From Cephalothrix simula (Eukaryota; Nemertea; Palaeonemertea; Archinemertea; Cephalotrichidae): 12,329 bases of DNA. A program made the translations under genes and the position numbers. Of this stretch, positions 1 through 8,635 are shown in pieces. The notes under the pieces are model-generated. The model saw only the letters and a list, made by a program, of their open reading frames with translations, did not search any database and was not told the DNA's origin. Each line of letters starts with the position of its first letter. Positions within the stretch are counted from its first letter, which is position 1. The stretch spans positions 1-12,329 of the forward strand of contig JAXIUW010186848.1 of the NCBI GenBank assembly GCA_035591015.1, read 5' to 3'.

Positions 1-440
1 TGTGACGTATTTCCGGTGGTAGGATGAGCAATGGAACGTATTTTCCTGACATTCGAGACTATCCGAGAGAGGGAATGCAATGCAAGCATTTTTGTACTTC
101 GCAGAATCGGCGGATTTCATTCATAAATTACTGTCGTTGCGACGGTTTTTACCAAATAAGGTTAAATCTAATATACAACTCCCATGTAAGAATTTCTTTG
201 ATCTTCTTTTGTTTAAGACAGACGTGTTGAATAGATGTTGACTATAAAAGGGAGAGCTGACAAGAGCTGACAAATTTAATAATGAAAATTCACACATCGT
301 TATTATGAAATAACAATAAGAGGGATGGATCTGTCTTTTATTTCCATAATAAGGGCTTACACGTATGAGTTCTGAATAAATGGTGACCATAGGATAATGA
401 CACAGTAGCCTACATACATGTATATAACTCAAAAGAAGCT

Positions 441-1316
441 ACAAATATTTCGGCCCCCCACCGTCGACATTTCCTAGAAGGGGCATCGGAACCCCTTAAC
501 ATGTAAATTTTTGGAAAGAGCATAAAAAGTTACACACCATAGGAGGGTTTTTAAAATTTTTAGCCCCACCTTGTGGGGAGTGGTGGCGCAAAACGTGCAA
601 AAAATTCCCATTTTTAGTGGTTGGATGTTAAGGGTACACCCTGAATCGTTCCCGTTAAACCAAAACTGGCTACAATAGGTTGTTTGTGATATCATGACGC
701 AAATCTTGGGTTCTTAATAATATTAGGTGACCCGTAGGGTTCAGTCAAAAGGTTATGTACACATATGAGCCTTGACAGACCTCGATTGGCGCCGATTGCG
801 CTCCCTAAAATGTTCGAGTTGAATCTAAAATTTCGTACTGCATAGGAATTAGAAAACGTAGCACTGCCAGTAACACCAGCATACAGAATCGGGGGTTTTG
901 CGCCCCGAAAATGACACAGAGATAATACATTTTCTCTAAGTGTATCCAATTATTTTGGCTCGAGAAATTTCTGAAAACCTTTGTAAAGTATCATGTATGC
1001 AGGGGCGCATGGCGCAGTATATTTTGCATCCATGCTACCAAATTCTAACAACTTTGCGCGCCTTGCTGTAACTCGACCATTACGAAATAACATACAGGGA
1101 ACAGTACACCAATGCAGCTCGAGATAGAATGTAGGGCGCTGCTGCTGATGTTCCAAAACTTAATGATTTATCTTCTAAGATCATTTAGCACATGCGTTGG
1201 AAAATTCCTATGCTATTATTGCCTAAAAATTCATTAAAATATCAAAAATGTATAGGGCAAAGGGGTTCCGATTCTTCTTCTCGATGATCTCGATGGGGGG
1301 GGGCGCCAAAATTGTT
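441..1316. mobile_element. Candidate terminal-inverted-repeat element (~880 bp)
   Basis: The segment 441-510 (C-rich run, then ATCGGAACCCC, then TTTTTGG) is the diverged reverse complement of 1248-1316 (GGGGTTCCGAT, then a G-run and GGCGCCAAAATTGTT). The core 11 bases match exactly and the order of surrounding blocks is kept. The interior encodes no recognisable transposase. A pair of short minus-strand ORFs in one frame (1156-950 and 949-692) is split by one stop. I see no clear target-site duplication. It is probably a decayed non-autonomous DNA transposon. Confidence 0.4.
991..1009 (+). repeat. 19-bp direct repeat, copy 1
   Basis: TCATGTATGCAGGGGCGCA occurs here and again exactly at 1726-1744, in the same orientation. 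An exact 19-mer twice within 750 bp of AT-rich DNA is unlikely by chance. It suggests two fragments of the same dispersed repeat family. Confidence 0.7.
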
Positions 1317-1725
1317 ATTATATGTTTTACGGTGCCTTATCCAATTTTTCCATCAATTTGTGTGCGTTTTATGTAGGATCCTGTACTTGGTGAGATATTA
1401 TCTTTTTTGCTAGTGCCCAAAATTACTTAAACCAATTATACAAATGTACCATAGGCGGCGTTCCATCAGTCCAGAAATCGCGTTCCATTGCACATTCAAA
1501 TACGTCATGGAGGTCACTCGGAGGTCCTCTAAGCTCATCTGCCCCAGACCAGGAGGAAAATAGAGGAGATCGGAAAACAAGATGGCGGCTAATTGGCGCT
1601 TCAACTTTTCACTGGCTTATGAAATAAGTGGAATCCGTAGCCGTTACCGATAAAGGATCAAATGAAAGCATTTTGAAAGTCAACAAAAATGCCGAGCAAA
1701 GCTTGCCTATGAAAAATTTTAGGTT

Positions 1726-1744
1726 TCATGTATGCAGGGGCGCA
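1726..1744 (+). repeat. 19-bp direct repeat, copy 2
   Basis: This is an exact match of 991-1009. On the minus strand both copies fall in short ORFs and read CAPAYM, which shows how a repeat can create spurious similarity between unrelated predicted peptides. Confidence 0.7.
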
Positions 1745-1801
1745 AAACGCATGTGGAATTATGTACATGTATACCAAAACGTAAAATGAGGTTTGATTTA
1801 C

Positions 1802-2222
1802 AAAACTTCCCGAGGGGGTCATGGAAAAAATTGACATACACATATGGGGGTGGGGGTGGGGTGGTTGTCAGCTCAAATTACGATTTTTTGCTCAACCATT
1901 TCATTTTTTCCCGAGCGTTTTAAGGCGGTATTTGTTTATTCCAAGCTTGAAGTGTCTAAAATCGACTTTTAAAAAAATCAAATTTCAGTTGGAAAAAATT
2001 GAAAATTTTTGGGGGTGGGGGCGCTCAACCACAGGAAAAAAAGTGGTCGAAAAAAGAGGAAAAAAGTGAAATTTAGGGGTGGGGGTGCCCCAAAATTTGA
2101 TGAAATCAATATTTTCCAGGGGGTGGGTGGGGGGTTGGGTGTTTCCCCAACCGGATTTTCACTTTTATAATCCGTATACGTAAATTTTTTCCATGACCCC
2201 CCCTGAACTTCCCAAAGTTTTC
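1802..2222. mobile_element. Candidate foldback element with G-rich interior
   Basis: The left arm (about 1802-1840: AAAACTTCCC, GGGGGTCATGG, AAAAAATT, then ACATACA) is repeated in reverse complement at about 2177-2222 (ACGTAAATTTTTTCCATGACC, CCCCTGAACTTCCC, AAAGTTTT). The arms share about 40 bases with small gaps. The interior holds several G-runs on the plus strand (near 1846-1862, 2010-2021, 2078-2088, 2119-2142). No ORF of note lies within it. It fits a MITE or foldback element; target duplications are not clear. Confidence 0.5.
1846..1864 (+). other. G-quadruplex-capable G-run
   Basis: Runs of five, five and four G separated by single T, then GG, occur consecutively. Together with the runs at 2010-2021, 2078-2088 and 2119-2142 this satisfies the usual G-tract pattern for intramolecular quadruplexes on the plus strand. 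On the NUP214 sense strand the same bases are C-rich. Confidence 0.45.
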
Positions 2223-2251
2223 ACTGCGATGTCCCATTGTGTACAAGATCT

Positions 2252-2440
2252 CTAGAAATAATGCCGAGTGAAGTGAGGCAAGGCCAGAAACTTTCAAGTA
2301 CGGTACGTACATGTATTGCGGCTTTCAAAAAGTTCAGAGTTTTTTTATGATAAAAAACCTTGCCCCTTTTTTGTCGAGTTGTTATATTAAAAGTAAAGTT
2401 TACTAGTAATAATGCTGAGCGACACGAGGCAAGACAATTT
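2252..2440 (+). repeat. Spaced duplication of a ~35-bp segment
   Basis: The segment at 2252-2286 and the segment at 2403-2437 both run CTAG, AATAATGC, GAG, GAGGCAAG and match at about 27 of 35 positions. The spacing is 151 bases. The intervening sequence is not itself repeated. This may mark remnants of one repeat family, or an old duplication. Confidence 0.4.
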
Positions 2441-2643
2441 GAGTTAATCCGGTAACCGGCACCGATAAAATCAATATTAATCATTATTCCGGCCATCGAT
2501 ACTGATAAAGCCATTCTCAGTATGTACAGGCTGGATCCGACAACCGATACCGTTAAGGAAATATCTGAAAATCCGCCTCCGATAAGGGAAATTTGGCCAA
2601 TTAAGCTTCAGGACCTCTGTTATGGAAATTACAAAATACTAAC

Positions 2644-2846
2644 CAGGTGTTTGATCACTATTTCCAAAAGTAGATGGAGATCCAAATACATTTTTGTCTA
2701 CATTTTCAGCACTAGGTTTCCCACCTAAGCCTCCGAATAACCCAGAACCTCCACCTCCATTTGGTGACTGACTTGGCTGCCCAAACGGACTTGATGACCC
2801 GAACCCACCACTTGATGATGTGACCGCCGGTGATGTTGACCCAAAT
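2644..2846 (-). CDS. NUP214: NUP214 exon i: FG tail with GLGGKPS motif
   Basis: This exon encodes residues 1086-1154 with six FG dipeptides. It contains LFGGLGGKPSAENVDKNVF, which aligns with the human F-F-S-G-L-G-G-K-P-S-Q-D-A-A-N-K-N-P-F near the C-terminus. The acceptor is a strong polypyrimidine tract ending CATTTTAG before 2846. The end is ambiguous. The frame reads on to TAG at 2641-2639, giving ...TPG-stop, but the same bases form a plausible donor CCTG|GTTAGT (exon end 2644). Human NUP214 continues for over 150 residues past this motif, which favours splicing to an exon off the window. No FG-coding exon and no close AATAAA on this strand is visible to the left. Confidence 0.88.
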
Positions 2847-3573
2847 CTAAAATGAAAAAAAAAACTTTATTATGATAAAAGCAGAAAGTATCAAATTTGA
2901 AATCATGTACCCATTTAATAAAGAAAATATTTCGAAGACAGAAAAAATCATATCGATACACCTTGGACACCTTTCATGAGTTTCATGTGACCTCGGAATC
3001 ATCCAGTATGTTTCCCATTACTTGATCTAAGCTACCAGATTTTAGAAATTTGGGCCAATCAAATTAATTCCTGCTGACTTCTCTCGCGCTCTCGGTCAAT
3101 CGTAATACAATTGCTCAAGCTTTGTCGGATTTCCGATTTAAGCATTTTTATAGACTCGGCGAGCTGATCTGACATTGTGGTTAGCGCGCTAGACACACGA
3201 TCTACACGTTGCTGGTTCGAGCCCCGTCCAGTCTTATATGGCATGGTTTTTCTATAGACATACGGAAATAACAGAGGGGGAACATCATTCCCGCAGCTCA
3301 AATAACACAGGTAAAGCCAAGGTAAAAAATAACAAACCGTTATCAAAGATTTTTTCCTTGGGCATCAAGATAAGTAAAACTTTTTTCGACCTATTTTAAA
3401 AATCCTGAATTGCGTAGGTCCATAGGCTCATATACCATTTTATGAAACAAGTTATAAATAATCGCAGATTCCTGTGCACATTGATCTTGGCACTGCACCA
3501 GAGCGCAATGCGCATGCCCGTAAAATTAAAAAGCGGTATTCAATATATTACAGGGTACCTTTGTAAAACTTAC
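2847..3573 (-). other. NUP214 intron between exons h and i
   Basis: This 727-bp intron begins GTAAGT and ends CATTTTAG. It contains the tRNA-like promoter relic at 3163-3235. It also has an alternating purine/pyrimidine stretch at about 3507-3520 resembling an NRF1 half-site. A minus-strand ORF at 3346-3059 reads across the tRNA-like region and is not credible as a gene. Confidence 0.8.
3163..3235 (+). repeat. tRNA-derived SINE relic (A-box/B-box)
   Basis: A B-box GGTTCGAGCCC (3214-3224) lies 44 bases downstream of a degenerate A-box beginning at 3170 (TGACATTGTGG, then TTAGCGCGC). This is the spacing found in a tRNA without a long variable arm. The flanking seven-base segments do not pair, so no acceptor stem forms and a functional tRNA is unlikely. 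The sequence fits the Pol III promoter head of a tRNA-derived SINE whose body has decayed. Confidence 0.45.
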
Positions 3574-3645
3574 GTAGATTGACCAAACACAGGAGCACCG
3601 CTTGAGCCAAAACCACTTCCAGAGCTTTGCCCACCAAACACAGAA
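3574..3645 (-). CDS. NUP214: NUP214 exon h: short FG exon
   Basis: A 72-bp exon encodes 24 residues, including SSVFGGQSSGSGFGSSGAP then VFGQS. Its three FG dipeptides continue the repeat of the large exon in frame. The acceptor is TTTACGTTTCAG before 3645 and the donor is CTAC|GTAAGT, phase 2 on both sides. It is separated from the large exon by a 90-bp intron. Because it is symmetric (a multiple of three), it could be skipped without a frameshift, giving a slightly shorter FG tail. Confidence 0.92.
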
Positions 3646-3735
3646 CTGAAACGTAAATAAATTTAAAAATCAATACAAAAATAAACATGTTTGTTTATCT
3701 ATTCAGTTTCCTCCATTATAAAAAAGCATACTTAC

Positions 3736-5536
3736 CTGGCAGTTGTTGTCTTGGCCAACTGTTGAAACGAGGACGTTTGGCCGAATACGGAACCTGAGTT
3801 AGTTTGGCCAAACACAGACTTGGGGGTAGCACCGCTAGTTTGACCAAATACAGGTGCTGGACTTCCTAATGCTGCAGCTTGTCCAAAAACTGACGACGCA
3901 GAGGGCGCTGTTGTTTGACCAAAGATGGATGTTCCAGATGCTGCAGGTACACCAAAAACTGATGCACCAGATGTAGCAGGTGCTCCAAATACAGATGATT
4001 TAGCAGGAGTTCCAAAGACTGATGTTGCCCCACTGCTGCTGCTTGAACTGACTGATTGACCAAATAATGACTTGGCAGCTGATGATGTTGTCACTGGAGT
4101 GCCAAATAATGACTGAGCATTAGCAGTGGTAGAAGTTGAAGCAGTAGATCCAAATGCAGAGGATGCTGGAGCACTTGAAGTTGTAGGTTTGCCAAATAAA
4201 GATGAAGAAGTGTTTCCAAACAAAGACGATTGGGTAGATGCTGTCGATGAAACTGTAGTTGCTTCAGGAGTCTGTGGTTTTGTATCAGATGATGATGTTG
4301 CAGCTGCAGAACAATCAGGAGAAGACTCTGCCTCTGTTACTGTCGGCTTAGTTTCGGTAGAAGATGTCTCATTGGTAGTTGTATTTATTTTACCAAATAC
4401 AGATCCTGAACCAAAACCAGATGAGGAGGGAGGCCCAAATGTTTTTGAGAGTCCAAATGGCGAGGCCCCGGGAGATTTATCACCTGATGCACTAGAAGTC
4501 GGGACTCCAAATAAATTGGTTTTAGGAGCAGTGCTCGTTGCCAAAGTTGCTGCAGTAGTAGTACTTGTAGTACTGAATCCAAATAACGATTTTGCTGCAG
4601 CAGCGCTCGTAGCTGTACTAGAACTAGATGGAGCAGAACCGCCAAAGGCGACTGCCCCAATTGAAGCTGTGGTCGCAAGACCAAATATTGACTTTGCTTG
4701 CGAATTGGAAACAAATAAAGGTGTTGACCCTGTAGACGCATCAGAAGCTTGAACTGTTGCTTTACTAGTATCAGGCTTTGCAGGTGAACTTTTCTTTTCT
4801 GACTCTTCCACATTTTGTGCTTCTTCTGTCTTCTTCGACAAGTCCTCAGCCTTCTTTGTTAACTCCCCATCACTAGATGATGTGCTTTCTGAAGATTCGG
4901 TCTTTACGACCGGTTTTCCTGCTGTAATACCACCTGATGATGACGTCACAAGATTTCCAAAACTGACGGGCGCAGATCCTGTTTTTCCACCAAAAATGCT
5001 TGTAGTGTCACCAGTAGTTGTAGAACTACTTCCAGACACAACTGCTTGACCAAAAGTAGCTTTGCCAAACGTAAACCCTGATGAACTAGCTGGTGCTTGG
5101 AAACTTGGACCAATATTACCTGGATTAGTTTCCAAAGTAGACGATAGAGCTTTAAAACCCGAAGTAGGGTTTGGTTTAGTTATTTCCTCTTTCTGTGCAG
5201 TCAAATCAAGAGGCTTTTTCGCCGCTGACGTCAGAGTAAAGGCGGACACAGAATCACTTGTTTTGGCACCAAATTTAAAACCACTTCCGGTTTCAGCGGG
5301 TTTAGCGTCCGTTGCCAAGGTGCTGAATGCAGGCTTGGTTTCCTTTTTAGTTTCCTCTTTCTTCCCAGGAGTTGATCCGAATCCGAAAGCCGGAATGGAA
5401 GCGGACTGAACCGGTACGAAACTTCCAGTAGGTGGCATTGTGGGCTTGATTGAAGAATCAGTTGCTTTATTGCCAAATAAGATCTTTACAGGAGCTGTCT
5501 GACCCGATCCGGGAACTTCCACCTTATCCATTTTAC
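3736..5536 (-). CDS. NUP214: NUP214 exon g: main FG-repeat exon
   Basis: This 1.8-kb exon encodes residues 462-1062. It opens GKMDKVEVPGSGQTAP and ends SSFQQLAKTTTA. About 29 FG dipeptides are visible, in xFG, SLFG, SVFG and VFGQT contexts. They are separated by Ser/Thr/Ala/Gly spacers, with one charged FG-free block (TKKAEDLSKKTEEAQNVEE) near residues 695-720. FG repeats form the disordered transport barrier and bind transport receptors; in NUP214 they bind CRM1. Repeat density rises towards the C-terminal half. The acceptor is TTTTTTTAG before 5536 and the donor is CCAG|GTAAGT, phase 2. An ATG at codon 3 could look like a gene start, but the upstream phase match argues against that. Long open frames on the opposite strand here are composition shadows. 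Confidence 0.95.
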
Positions 5537-5603
5537 CTAAAAAGGAAAAGTAAATATTGACACTTGTAAATATGTAATGAATCAAGATTATAACAGTCTA
5601 CTT

Positions 5604-6130
5604 TAGCGGAGGTCGTAACTGCACATTATCCACCCGTTATCCCCACCCCGCGGGGAAAATGTGCCCCACCTCTATATGCCGCTAGCCTTATAGGGGGTGG
5701 GTATTTCGCACCCGAAAGTTGTTTGTGTGACTTTTTCAAATATAAATGTTTCAGGTGATAAACTCTACTCAAAAAGCTAGATACAAGGGTGGGTTGTCAG
5801 ATAACATACAGACACCGGGCCACGGAGAATATTGATTAAAAGTCTGATACTGTGCTATGAGGTAATGAATTATCAAGGTTAATTGCCAAAACAATAAGCA
5901 AAGTACTTATCGAATACAAAAGAAATACCTGACAGCTGATATGAAATCATCCGAGGCATAACGTTATTATTTCATATCATCAAAAATGTGAGCAGGAGAT
6001 CCCATTGCAAAACTGGGCCCGGTGTCTGTCGTATTCTGACAACTTACCCCTGGTAGAGAGCACCCCAATTTGGCAAAATATTAAAAATTTGAACAGCCAT
6101 TATCCCCGCATGGCAGCAACATCTAAAACG
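5604..6130. mobile_element. Dispersed element, left part (interrupted copy)
   Basis: The sequence TAGCGGAGGTCGTAACTGCA at 5604 is followed by blocks shared with 10401-10650 and, inverted, with 10800-11080. These are the CACCCGTTATCCCCACCCCG block, GGTGGG, TTTCGCACC, GGTGATAAACTCTACTCAAA, then AACAGCCATTAT, ACATCTAAA and ACGGTT. The order is the same, which shows the two introns hold copies of one repeat family. This copy is split by the 5784-6052 insertion. Confidence 0.7.
5784..6052. mobile_element. 269-bp hAT-like MITE nested in another repeat
   Basis: Terminal inverted repeats of about 37 bp are visible. The left arm 5784-5821 carries GGGT, GTTGTCAG, ACAGACACCGGGCC; the right arm 6015-6052 is its near reverse complement. 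It contains no ORF. The related element at 10401 has contiguous sequence exactly where this one is inserted (after ACTCAAAAA, before GGTAGAGA), giving an empty-site comparison. The flanking octamers CTAGATAC and GTAGAGAG match at five of eight positions, compatible with a degraded 8-bp hAT-type duplication. Superfamily assignment is tentative. Confidence 0.7.
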
Positions 6131-6701
6131 GTTTAAAACATTTAAAACCGAGATTCATTATAAGAATGCACGAATTTAATTAGCTCAGGGAACCAGTCAA
6201 CGATCTGTGGTATATTTCGCAATTAGTATGACCGAGAGATATAGCGAAAATTAAAATAAGGTGTGAATTTTTTTGTGGTCGATAGATCTTCCGAATTGTT
6301 TGATATATAAGCTGAACATTGGCCAATTAAAAATAAAATCGAAGCGGATAATCTTTTTTATCGGTCTTAAAAAGAGAAAATTGCAAAAAATCGGGCGCTG
6401 AGCGGAGGCAAGCGGCGCAAACTGATTTTAGGTGTTACTGGGGCCACAAAGACCCTTTGAAAAAAGATGGGCCAAAATATTGATTTTTCGGATTTTAGAA
6501 ATTGACGCCAAAATCACCCTAAAATGGCCTAAAATTGCGCCAAAGGGCAGGTGTCATAGATCGTTTCTACACCACAAAGGGGTACATCGGCGTCATTTGA
6601 CCCCAAAACAATGAAAAATACCACATTTCTTTGACTGGTTACCTTCTCCATTCCATTACACGCGTGCCACCATTCATATGGGTTATCTTGGTTAGTTAAT
6701 C
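6131..6701. other. Intronic sequence without recognised features
   Basis: AT-rich intron between two recognisable parts of the repeat family. The only plus-strand ORF (60 codons, 6432-6614) shows no domain I know. Nothing else supportable was seen here. Confidence 0.5.
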
Positions 6702-6817
6702 TATGGTAAAACGACGTTAGCCCAGCTATGGCGGGACATTTTTCAGGACACTTTAGCCCGGTATCCCCACTGTAGCACCACCACGCCCCCCTGCGGTGAT
6801 TTTAATTGACTAGTGCA
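6702..6817. mobile_element. Dispersed element, right end
   Basis: The block GGTAAAACGACGTTAGCCC ... CGGTATCCCCACT ... AGCACCAC matches 10653-10727. The block CACCACGCCCCCCTGC, then TTTTAATTGACTAGTGCAT, matches 11095-11133. The match stops at the same place in both introns, so 6817 and 11133 probably mark the true element end. Here that end is only about 20 bases from the splice donor of exon f. Confidence 0.65.
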
Positions 6818-6836
6818 TTACTACTACTAAACTCAC

Positions 6837-7352
6837 CAGAGGCATCACTAGCTGGCGTAGCAGGAGGCGTAATAGCTTCAATTTTAGGAGAATATCCTGG
6901 ACTTTTAATTGGCGTTGTTGCCTTAACAACAGGTTTCATAACCGGAAGTGCAGGTTTAAATGCGGTCTTTCTCATTGTTTCAGCTCCTGGGGCAAGGACA
7001 TTAGCAGGAGGTCCACTTCCAGGAGAAACTACCTTTGGTAACTCCAAAGGAGGAGGCAGAGATGTTCCATCATCATTTAGCCCAGGATAAATGGGTAGAG
7101 GAAGGGGTTTGTTGGCAGGGGGTGTCTTAAGGGTCGGACTGCCCCATGATATAGTTGAGCGACCGGGTGTTGATGAGTAAGCAACAGCTGACTTAGCAAA
7201 ATCCTTTTCTAGAGGTTGAGGAAGCGTTTGATCGGCTCCAACATCTTCAGGAAGGCTAGATTTGATTTCTGTCTCGTCAAAATCAATCTGTGAGTCTGAC
7301 AATGCTTCACGAAGACTTTTTGTTGAGACAATTTTCGACATAGAAAGATTAG
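6837..7352 (-). CDS. NUP214: NUP214 exon f: Ser/Pro-rich linker
   Basis: This exon encodes residues 290-462, from SNLSMSKIVSTKS to PPATPASDAS. It contains no FG dipeptides. Composition is rich in Pro, Ser, Thr and Lys, with many proline-directed sites (GSPTLKTPP, TTPIKSPGYSPK, ITPPATPAS). The family is phosphorylated in mitosis and this linker is an obvious target, but that is inference. The acceptor is CCTTGTTTTTCAG before 7352 and the donor is TCTG|GTGAGT (a strong match), phase 1. The reading frame stays open for eleven codons past the donor, so an unspliced ORF call would end wrongly at 6802. Linker sequence is poorly conserved, so identity comes from phase and position rather than similarity. 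Confidence 0.88.
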
Positions 7353-7397
7353 CTGAAAAACAAGGAGGAATGTAAGAACATAAAACAGGAGAAATTA

Positions 7398-7698
7398 CAG
7401 GGTGGCCACTGTTTTATAATTTTGATTTTCCCTGACTTTTCCCTGATTTCCAGGAGTCTTCGCAAATTGTTCCCTGAACTTTTTAAGGGAATGTGTAAGC
7501 AAAAAATTTGCATACATTAGCATAACTTCATGATAACCGCAAAGATGTTTTATGCGTAAATTGCATAACCGCAACAGACCGCAAAGAGATTTTTATGCAT
7601 AAAGTGACAAATTCCTGGAAGAATAAAAATTCCCTGATTTTGATAAATTCCCCGACTTTTCCCTGATTTCCAGGTTTTCCAGGTGAGTGGCTACCCTG
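7398..7698. mobile_element. hAT-like MITE, 301 bp
   Basis: The element starts CAGGGTGGCCAC and ends GTGGCTACCCTG, inverted repeats with one mismatch. The subterminal sequence repeats TTTTCCCTGATTTCCAGG at both ends in direct orientation. CAGGGT termini are typical of non-autonomous hAT elements in many animal genomes. The flanking octamers do not match well, so the insertion is old. It has no coding capacity. It lies within the intron between exons e and f. Confidence 0.7.
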
Positions 7699-7891
7699 AA
7701 ATATCTTAACACAGAAAGGTGTAGTGTATTCGTTTCTTGTTAAAAAAATAAGAAGAAAATTTGTCAATTAATTTTGACCGGGCCTGGGTCATAGGTTCCC
7801 CTGAGGCCTCACTGACGGCAAAACATGATCCGTGGTGGCACAGCGTATTTTTCTTTCATTTAAGAATGTATATGCTCAGGATGGAAAAGAG

Positions 7892-8175
7892 AAAAATTCC
7901 CTGACATTTCTCAGGCAACGCGTTAGCAAAAAACTTGAAAATATTCATAAGCGACATAATAACTGCAAAAATTTTTATGATAACCGCAAAGATTTTTTAT
8001 GCGTAAATCGACATGATTCAATAGTAACCACAAAGATTTTTGGTAAAGCAACAAATTTTTATTGCGAAAACCCTGGAAGGATAAAATGTCCTTGACTTTT
8101 CCCCGACTTTTTTATGAAATTCCCGGACTTTTGAAGGCCAAATTAAAATTCATTGATTTCCAGGAATTCCCCTGC
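7892..8175. mobile_element. Decayed relative of the 7398-7698 MITE
   Basis: Blocks occur in the same order and orientation as in 7425-7697: AATTCCCTGAC, GATAACCGCAAAGAT, TTTTATGCGTAAAT, CAACAAATT, CCTGGAAG, ACTTTTCCCCGACTTTT and GATTTCCAGG. The outer inverted repeats are lost or unrecognisable. Together the two copies fill most of the 938-bp intron 7353-8290. Confidence 0.65.
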
Positions 8176-8290
8176 AACCAATTTGTCCTACTTTTCCTAT
8201 CTAAAAGTACATGCCCGACACTGAAAGCCGGGAACAAGGACAAAGTATAATAATTATTGATTACAATAAAATCGTAATAACATTACGTAC

Positions 8291-8451
8291 AAGGTAATGA
8301 TGACTTAACAGGGGTGACCTTTCTTCGACTCAAAACTTGTCGTAGTTTCGAAGTTTTCTCTGGTGACATTGATGACGGAGGCTTTGGAGATTTCGTGGTA
8401 AGGGACTCATTCAACTCGAATGATCTGTCAGCAACAGACTTCAAATCAAAA
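8291..8451 (-). CDS. NUP214: NUP214 exon e: basic motif after the coiled coil
   Basis: This exon encodes residues 236-290, opening DFDLKSVADRSFELNESL and containing SPEKTSKLRQVLSRRKVTP. The latter corresponds to the human stretch S-P-M-K-Q-A-Q-L-R-N-F-L-A-K-R-K-T-P, a conserved basic patch just after the coiled coil; the D-F-D-L-K-S start also has a human counterpart (S-F-D-S-D-L-E-S). The acceptor is ATTTTATAG before 8451 and the donor is CCTT|GTACGT, phase 1. The ORF is interrupted by a stop immediately beyond that donor, so splicing is required. The exon is too short to stand out as an ORF and was found by extending phases between its neighbours. Confidence 0.88.
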
Positions 8452-8635
8452 CTATAAAATTAAATATACAAAAGCATAACAATACAAAATATACAAACAT
8501 ACAAAAGACATAATGATAACAAAAAATAACGCTCGACTACCAAGCGGCAAGCGGATCGCTGAAGGGTTTAATACTAGTCAAGGTTAGAGAATGATTACAA
8601 GACCAGCGGCTGAATATGGCTTTTTACGTCTGTTA

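Larger units (their letters stand above)
1..2638. other. Repeat-rich region with no supported gene
   Basis: No exon continuing the FG domain, no conserved protein and no convincing ORF was found on either strand. The ORFs are under 100 codons, and the longest minus-strand pair (1156-692, same frame, one stop between) resembles nothing I recognise. The region contains two candidate inverted-repeat elements, G-runs and short duplications, listed separately. It could include the 3' untranslated region of the NUP214 gene if the TAG at 2639 is used, or the terminal intron if it is not. Confidence 0.6.
5537..6836 (-). other. NUP214 intron between exons f and g, filled by nested repeats
   Basis: This 1.3-kb intron begins GTGAGT and ends TTTTTTAG. 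From 5604 to 6130 and from 6702 to 6817 it matches parts of the foldback element in the 9614-11181 intron. A separate inverted-repeat element sits at 5784-6052. Between 6131 and 6701 I see AT-rich sequence with a short plus-strand ORF (6432-6614) that resembles no known protein. Confidence 0.8.

Noticed and set aside
564-578. The CCCCACCTTGTGGGG palindrome as a terminator or operator
   Set aside because: A six-base stem with three-base loop in animal DNA has no such role; it is probably part of a repeat.
3059-3346. A 95-codon minus-strand ORF
   Set aside because: It reads antisense through the tRNA-like SINE head. There is no splice-phase link to NUP214.
4126-4752. A 208-codon plus-strand ORF inside the large FG exon
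   Set aside because: It is exactly antisense to the FG repeats. Its Val/Asp/Glu/Ala-rich sequence is the mirror of Ser/Thr/Phe-Gly codons, with no independent support.
5526-5528. The ATG near the start of the large FG exon as a separate gene's start
   Set aside because: The acceptor two codons upstream and the phase match with exon f make it an internal methionine.
6432-6614. A 60-codon plus-strand ORF with many basic residues
   Set aside because: Short, with no recognised motif, located between repeat fragments in an intron; chance expectation.
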